Source of the DNA: Bacilli bacterium | GTDB lineage: Bacteria; Bacillota_I; Bacilli_A; RF39; UBA660 | Assembly: GCA_029004695.1 (NCBI GenBank) | Contig: JAQVZB010000020.1 | Span: 1 to 16,412 of the forward strand | DNA length: 16,412 nt | Direction: 5' to 3' | In this document: positions 13,094-16,412 of the stretch, piece after piece | Numbering within the stretch: the first letter of the stretch is position 1 | Layout: the number at the start of each line of letters is the position of its first letter | The notes under the pieces: model-generated | Seen by the model: the letters and a program-made list of their open reading frames with translations, nothing else | Told to the model about the DNA's origin: nothing | Database searches by the model: none | Translations under genes and position numbers: made by a program

Positions 13094-13753
13094 ATGGATT
13101 TAAATATAAGTGATAAAAAAATATTTGAAATATTAATTCATGATAAAGTATTTTTTAAAATTTATTTAAAAGATTATTTTAAAAGATATCATATTAATAA
13201 TAATGATATTGATTTAGTTACTGAAGCTTTTCTTAAGTTTCATAATAATAAAATAATCGATATTAAAGATTTAATTGAATTAGGAGATTATATTAATTTT
13301 AATTTTAAAGTATTTGGTTTAAGAAGTTTTAATTATCCCCTTAATGAAAAAGAAACTCACCTTTCAGAGGACTTTTCTTTTATATATAGAAAGTTACAAA
13401 CATTATTAAATTGTTATTATGGATTTTGGTCAGAAATTGAAGTTTTAGAAAAGGAAGCATATTTTCATATTCAACTGATGAGAATTATTCCTTTTGCTTG
13501 TAATAATGAACTAATTTGTCAGCTTATTTTAATATCAAATTTAATTAAAGAAAATATTAATCCTTTCATAATGGAAAAAAATGATTTAGTAGTATATAAA
13601 AAATGTATTAGAACTTCTGATGCTTTAAAATTCAAAAATATAATCGGAAAAAATAGTAAAGAAGAATTAGAAAAAATGGTTAATTTATATAAAAAATTTT
13701 ATCAATTACCAGAGGATAAAGATATTAAAGATATAATTTTATTGAAAGTTTAA
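13094..13753 (+). CDS. Putative degenerate Fic-fold protein
   Basis: A 219-residue soluble protein, mostly helical. Residues about 120-175 resemble a Fic domain: helix AYFHIQLMRIIPF, a loop ACNNELICQ, then LILISNLIKENINPFIMEKND and a YKK helix. Aligned with the Fic motif H-P-F-x-x-G-N-G-R-x-x-R, this reads I132-P-F-A-C-N-N-E-L-I-C-Q143: Pro, Phe and Asn are kept, but the catalytic His, both Gly and both Arg are lost. If the fold call is right, it cannot AMPylate by the known mechanism and may be a binding protein. AGGAG precedes the ATG by about 9 bases. It sits 33 bases after the ABC permease and may share its transcript. Alternative: an unrelated helical protein. Confidence 0.6.
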   Translation: MDLNISDKKIFEILIHDKVFFKIYLKDYFKRYHINNNDIDLVTEAFLKFHNNKIIDIKDLIELGDYINFNFKVFGLRSFNYPLNEKETHLSEDFSFIYRKLQTLLNCYYGFWSEIEVLEKEAYFHIQLMRIIPFACNNELICQLILISNLIKENINPFIMEKNDLVVYKKCIRTSDALKFKNIIGKNSKEELEKMVNLYKKFYQLPEDKDIKDIILLKV

Positions 13754-13757
13754 TTTT

Positions 13758-13787
13758 TTGAACTTTTTTTCATAAATTAATTATTAA
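13758..13787 (+). promoter_or_regulatory. Possible promoter upstream of murE
   Basis: TTGAAC (13758-13763) and TATTAA (13782-13787) with an 18-base spacer, 30 bases before the murE start. Low information in this A+T-rich DNA. Confidence 0.35.
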
Positions 13788-13817
13788 TATTATAAAATTT
13801 TTAAAGGAGAAAAAATA

Positions 13818-15179
13818 ATGAAGTATGAAACTGATTCAAGACTGATTAAAGAAGGTCAAATATTTGTGGCTATTAAAGGTCATACAGTGGATGGACATGA
13901 TTATATCGAAATTGCTATTAAAAATGGAGCTACTTCAATAATAACGAATAGAGATCTAAAAATATCTGTTCCTTATAAAAAAGTAAAAGATCCAGAAAAA
14001 TATTTACATAAATTACTAGTAAATGAATATTCACATGAGTTTAAAAACTTAAAAATAATTGGTGTAACTGGAACAAATGGCAAAACAACAACATGTTATT
14101 TGATTTATCAATTATTAAAAGAGTTAGGTCAAAAAGTTGCTTATATAGGTACTATTGGTTTTTATTATAATGATAAATATCGAGAACTTCCTAACACTAC
14201 ACCAGATATATTACATTTATATAAATTATTATTAGAAGCGAAAGAAAATAATATTGAATATATTGTTATGGAAGTATCTTCTCATGCTTTATCTTTAGAA
14301 AGAATTGCTGGAATTAAATTTGATATTGCTGCTTTTACTAATTTAACCCAAGATCATTTAGATTATCATCATACAATGGCAAATTATTTAAAAGCCAAAA
14401 TTAAAATAATTGATTACTTAAAAAAAGATGGTATTTTAATCTTAAATAGTGATGATAAAGCATCTAATAAATTTAAATATCATCATATTTTTGAGGTTGG
14501 ATTAAATGGTGATTATAAAATAATTGATTATAAATATAATCCTGATTCAACGGTTATAACTTTTACTATAGATAAAAAAAATTATCAAGTTAAAACTAAT
14601 TTAATAAATAATTTTAATATTTATAATTATTTAATGAGCTTAGCGATAATTAATAATTTAGATTTTGATATTAAAGAAATAATTGCTAAAACTAATAAAA
14701 TTTATCCTCCAAAAGGAAGATGTGAAACACTTAAAGTAAATAATAGTTATGCCGTAATAGATTATGCTCATACACCTGATGCCGTCGAAAAAATAATAAA
14801 AGCCTATAAAGAATTAAAAATAGGCAGGGTAATTACCGTTGTAGGTTGTGGTGGGGATAGGGATCCTAAAAAAAGACCAATTATGGGTTCTTTATCAACT
14901 TCTTTAAGTGATGAAGTAATATTTACAAGTGATAATCCTAGAACCGAAAATCCTGATGATATCATTAAGGATATTATCAAAGAAAATAAAGCTAATAATT
15001 ATCAAGTCATAGTCGATCGAAAAAAAGCGATCATAGCTGGACTAAATAAATTGAAAGATAATGACTTTTTACTTATCTTAGGTAAGGGTCATGAAGATTA
15101 TCAAATTATTGGTCATGAAAAGATTCATTTTAGTGATATTGAAATAGTGAAAGATAATATTCCTAAAAAACAAAATTGA
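13818..15179 (+). CDS. murE: UDP-N-acetylmuramyl-tripeptide synthetase, meso-DAP type
   Basis: A Mur ligase that adds the third stem-peptide residue to UDP-MurNAc-L-Ala-D-Glu in the cytoplasm. Domains in order: the N-terminal substrate domain (DSRLIKEGQIFVAIKG), the central ATPase (GVTGTNGKTTT, 82-92; NTTPD, 126-130; MEVSSHALSLERI; QDHLDYHHTMANYLKAK with the likely carbamylated Lys194), and the C-terminal domain (YAHTPDAVEKII, GCGGDRDPKKRP). DNPRTE (372-377) is the form that recognises meso-diaminopimelate rather than lysine. At 453 residues it is about 30 shorter than usual: it begins at the DSR motif with no preceding segment, yet AAAGGAG just upstream makes the ATG at 13818 convincing. Stop is TGA, which also proves the standard code. 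Confidence 0.95.
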   Translation: MKYETDSRLIKEGQIFVAIKGHTVDGHDYIEIAIKNGATSIITNRDLKISVPYKKVKDPEKYLHKLLVNEYSHEFKNLKIIGVTGTNGKTTTCYLIYQLLKELGQKVAYIGTIGFYYNDKYRELPNTTPDILHLYKLLLEAKENNIEYIVMEVSSHALSLERIAGIKFDIAAFTNLTQDHLDYHHTMANYLKAKIKIIDYLKKDGILILNSDDKASNKFKYHHIFEVGLNGDYKIIDYKYNPDSTVITFTIDKKNYQVKTNLINNFNIYNYLMSLAIINNLDFDIKEIIAKTNKIYPPKGRCETLKVNNSYAVIDYAHTPDAVEKIIKAYKELKIGRVITVVGCGGDRDPKKRPIMGSLSTSLSDEVIFTSDNPRTENPDDIIKDIIKENKANNYQVIVDRKKAIIAGLNKLKDNDFLLILGKGHEDYQIIGHEKIHFSDIEIVKDNIPKKQN

Positions 15180-15229
15180 TAAATTAAATGTAAAGTACCA
15201 TACTATAATAAGTAGGACTTTATTTTATT

Positions 15230-15238
15230 TGTTATAAT
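15230..15238 (+). promoter_or_regulatory. Extended -10 promoter for the WG-repeat gene
   Basis: TGT-TATAAT lies 20 bases before the ATG, with no good -35. A second TATAAT (15204-15209) occurs upstream. Both lie after the murE stop, so the next gene has its own start point. Confidence 0.45.
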
Positions 15239-15257
15239 AAATTTAGGAAGTGATAAT

Positions 15258-16262
15258 ATGGATGAGAAGTTCCTAGAATATAAAAAATCAAAACAATATA
15301 AAAAGCATATTTTAATAAATGTTTTCTTAATGCTATTACTTTTTATAATTTTGGGATGTTTGTATTATTTTTATTTAATGTATAATAATGAAGATGAAAT
15401 AGTTTATGATGAAAATAAAAAATATACTTATGAAATAAAAGAAAATACTTTATATTTAAATAGTAATGAAGGAATTGAGCAGTCATACAAATGTAAGGAA
15501 GATTGCGTAATTTATACCACAAGTTCGAATAAGCAATATTATGATAAGGGTAAAGTATTAATTAAAGATGGCGAAAGTATATATTTATATAATTTATTAA
15601 AAAATAAAAAAATTAGTGGTTATTATAATCGGGTTGATTTTATTTTGAATAAAGAAGGTACTTCAATTGAACTATTTAAAGTAAATGATTCTTTTGGAAA
15701 ACAAGGTATTATAGACTTAGATGGTAATATATTAGTTGATATGATTTATGAAGAATTAGGTAAAAGTTTAGATGAAAAGTTTATTAATTATTCTTTAGAA
15801 AAAAATTATATTACCGCAAAATTAAATTCAAAATGGGGTATGATATCACTTAATAATGGTAAAGGATTGATTGATTTTCAATATGAAGATATTGTTATAA
15901 CTCCATATAATAAATTAGTAGTTAAAGAAGGTAAATTATGGTATTTAGTAGATGATTTAAATAAAAAGATAATTCCTAAAGGATATGATTTTATCTTTGT
16001 TCATAAAGATTACTTAGTTGTTACCGAAAATAGTCAAGTATTTGTTTTAGATTTAATAGGTAACGTTATTAGTAATAAATTAGATATTTATTATAAAGTT
16101 GATCCTTGGGCGACGATAACGTTACATGGAATTCAAAGTTATGAAGAAAACGATATAATATATATTTTAGTTGATGTCCCAGTTGATATTAAAGCTGGAA
16201 CTTCTAAATCAGAAAAATATTATTACGATTTAGAATCTAAAGAAATAATAAAATATGAATAA
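15258..16262 (+). CDS. Membrane-anchored WG-repeat protein
   Basis: A 334-residue protein with a short charged N-terminus, one transmembrane helix (about 19-43, ILINVFLMLLLFIILGCLYY) and a large extracytoplasmic beta-rich domain. Two repeats match the WG (KWG) pattern: GKQGIIDLDGNILVDMIYEE (about 147-166) and SKWGMISLNNGKGLIDFQYEDI (split by NNGKG, about 191-212); weaker copies follow (LWYLVDDLNKKIIPKGYDFI). Such repeats form propeller-like binding surfaces; the ligand is unknown. Cys79 and Cys83 (KCKEDC) could pair. AGGAAGTGAT overlaps the start region as a strong ribosome site. It is monocistronic, ending at a strong terminator. Confidence 0.8.
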   Translation: MDEKFLEYKKSKQYKKHILINVFLMLLLFIILGCLYYFYLMYNNEDEIVYDENKKYTYEIKENTLYLNSNEGIEQSYKCKEDCVIYTTSSNKQYYDKGKVLIKDGESIYLYNLLKNKKISGYYNRVDFILNKEGTSIELFKVNDSFGKQGIIDLDGNILVDMIYEELGKSLDEKFINYSLEKNYITAKLNSKWGMISLNNGKGLIDFQYEDIVITPYNKLVVKEGKLWYLVDDLNKKIIPKGYDFIFVHKDYLVVTENSQVFVLDLIGNVISNKLDIYYKVDPWATITLHGIQSYEENDIIYILVDVPVDIKAGTSKSEKYYYDLESKEIIKYE

Positions 16263-16291
16263 AAAAATAACTCTATTTGAGTTATTTTTTT
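16261..16291 (+). terminator. Strong terminator after the WG-repeat gene
   Basis: AAAAAAATAACTC (16261-16273) and GAGTTATTTTTTT (16279-16291) are perfectly complementary over 13 bases with a TATTT loop, giving a stem with a T tract on either strand. It overlaps the stop codon of the gene. Confidence 0.85.
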
Positions 16292-16292
16292 G

Positions 16293-16412
16293 TTTATTGT
16301 AATCTCAACCGCACCACTTAAATATAATTTAATTCTATATCATAAGCACATTTAAAGTCAAACATTTTTCTTGGCATAGCATTAATATTAAATGATATAT
16401 CATCTAAATATA
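16293..16412 (-). mobile_element. Right end of an insertion sequence, probably IS30 family (partial)
   Basis: The transposase 3' end (below) is followed directly by a tail reading GTGGTGCGGTTGAGATTACA on the minus strand, whose GTGxTGC...TTACAAT layout resembles the inverted repeats of Firmicute IS30 elements. The element ends about 2 bases after the terminator of the WG-repeat gene. The other end and any target duplication lie outside the window. Confidence 0.6.
16318..16412 (-). CDS. IS30-family transposase, C-terminal fragment (cut by window edge)
   Basis: The last 30 or so codons of a minus-strand frame read DDISFNINAMPRKMFDFKCA, then YDIELNYI and TAA. The I-N-x-x-P-R-K-x-[LF]-x-[FY]-K-x-x-Y/P-x-E pattern is the conserved end of IS30-type DDE transposases (usual form INNRPRKxLGYKTPxEVF). 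The rest lies beyond base 16412, so completeness cannot be judged. Confidence 0.72.
   Translation of the reverse strand, partial: YLDDISFNINAMPRKMFDFKCAYDIELNYI

Noticed and set aside
1..16412. UGA read as tryptophan (Mollicutes code)
   Set aside because: All Trp codons in conserved positions are TGG, and genes such as murE and the first acyltransferase end naturally on TGA.

Overview
The window is extremely A+T-rich. Reading frames close correctly on TAA, TAG and TGA (the murE frame ends on TGA), so the standard code applies and Mycoplasma-type UGA=Trp recoding is excluded. AGGAGG-type ribosome sites, TTGACA/TATAAT promoters, hairpin/T-tract terminators, a DAP-type MurE, ThyX, and CotF-like and LysM/CAP proteins together point to a low-GC Firmicute. 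A host-associated Bacilli or Clostridia lineage seems most likely, but the species cannot be named from this sequence. The two CotF-like proteins and the signal-less LysM-CAP protein hint at a spore former or a recent descendant of one.

Layout. 1-226: a consensus promoter drives a very short two-hairpin transcript that ends in a terminator, followed by tRNA-Arg(CCU). 286-3529: a tight lipid module (acyltransferase, AMP-forming acyl ligase, second acyltransferase), a small unknown protein and tRNA-Thr(GGU). 3530-4970: a membrane-anchored XRE regulator in two repeat-rich non-coding flanks. 4971-5405: a GNAT acetyltransferase. 5421-6140 (minus): a LysM-LysM-CAP protein. 6325-7504: a two-gene lysis cassette, an LL-H-type holin and an M23-LysM-PG_binding endolysin, with no other phage genes nearby. 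7556-9470 (minus): a dTMP-supply pair, an unusually long ThyX followed by thymidylate kinase. 9588-10674 (minus): a UDG-superfamily DNA glycosylase, two CotF-like genes and tRNA-Val(GAC). 10771-13060: an ABC ATPase/permease pair divergent from the previous operon. 13094-13753: a protein that looks like a Fic fold with its catalytic motif destroyed. 13818-15179: murE. 15258-16262: a membrane-anchored WG-repeat protein. 16293-16412 (minus): the 3' end of an insertion sequence, probably IS30-family, cut by the window edge.

How the genes may work together. The lipid module has the two activities of the E. coli Aas protein (acyl activation and acyl transfer) on separate, translationally coupled genes, which suggests use of free fatty acids for phospholipid synthesis or repair. 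ThyX and Tmk make dTMP and then dTDP. Several genes concern the envelope: murE, the endolysin, LysM-CAP and the CotF pair.

The observations most worth a second look are the ThyX-like protein with its signature split between two halves, the pseudo-Fic protein, the stand-alone holin/endolysin pair with unusual start codons, the repeat-flanked membrane XRE regulator, and the two-hairpin transcript at the left end. No wholly new multi-gene defence or mobile system is evident.
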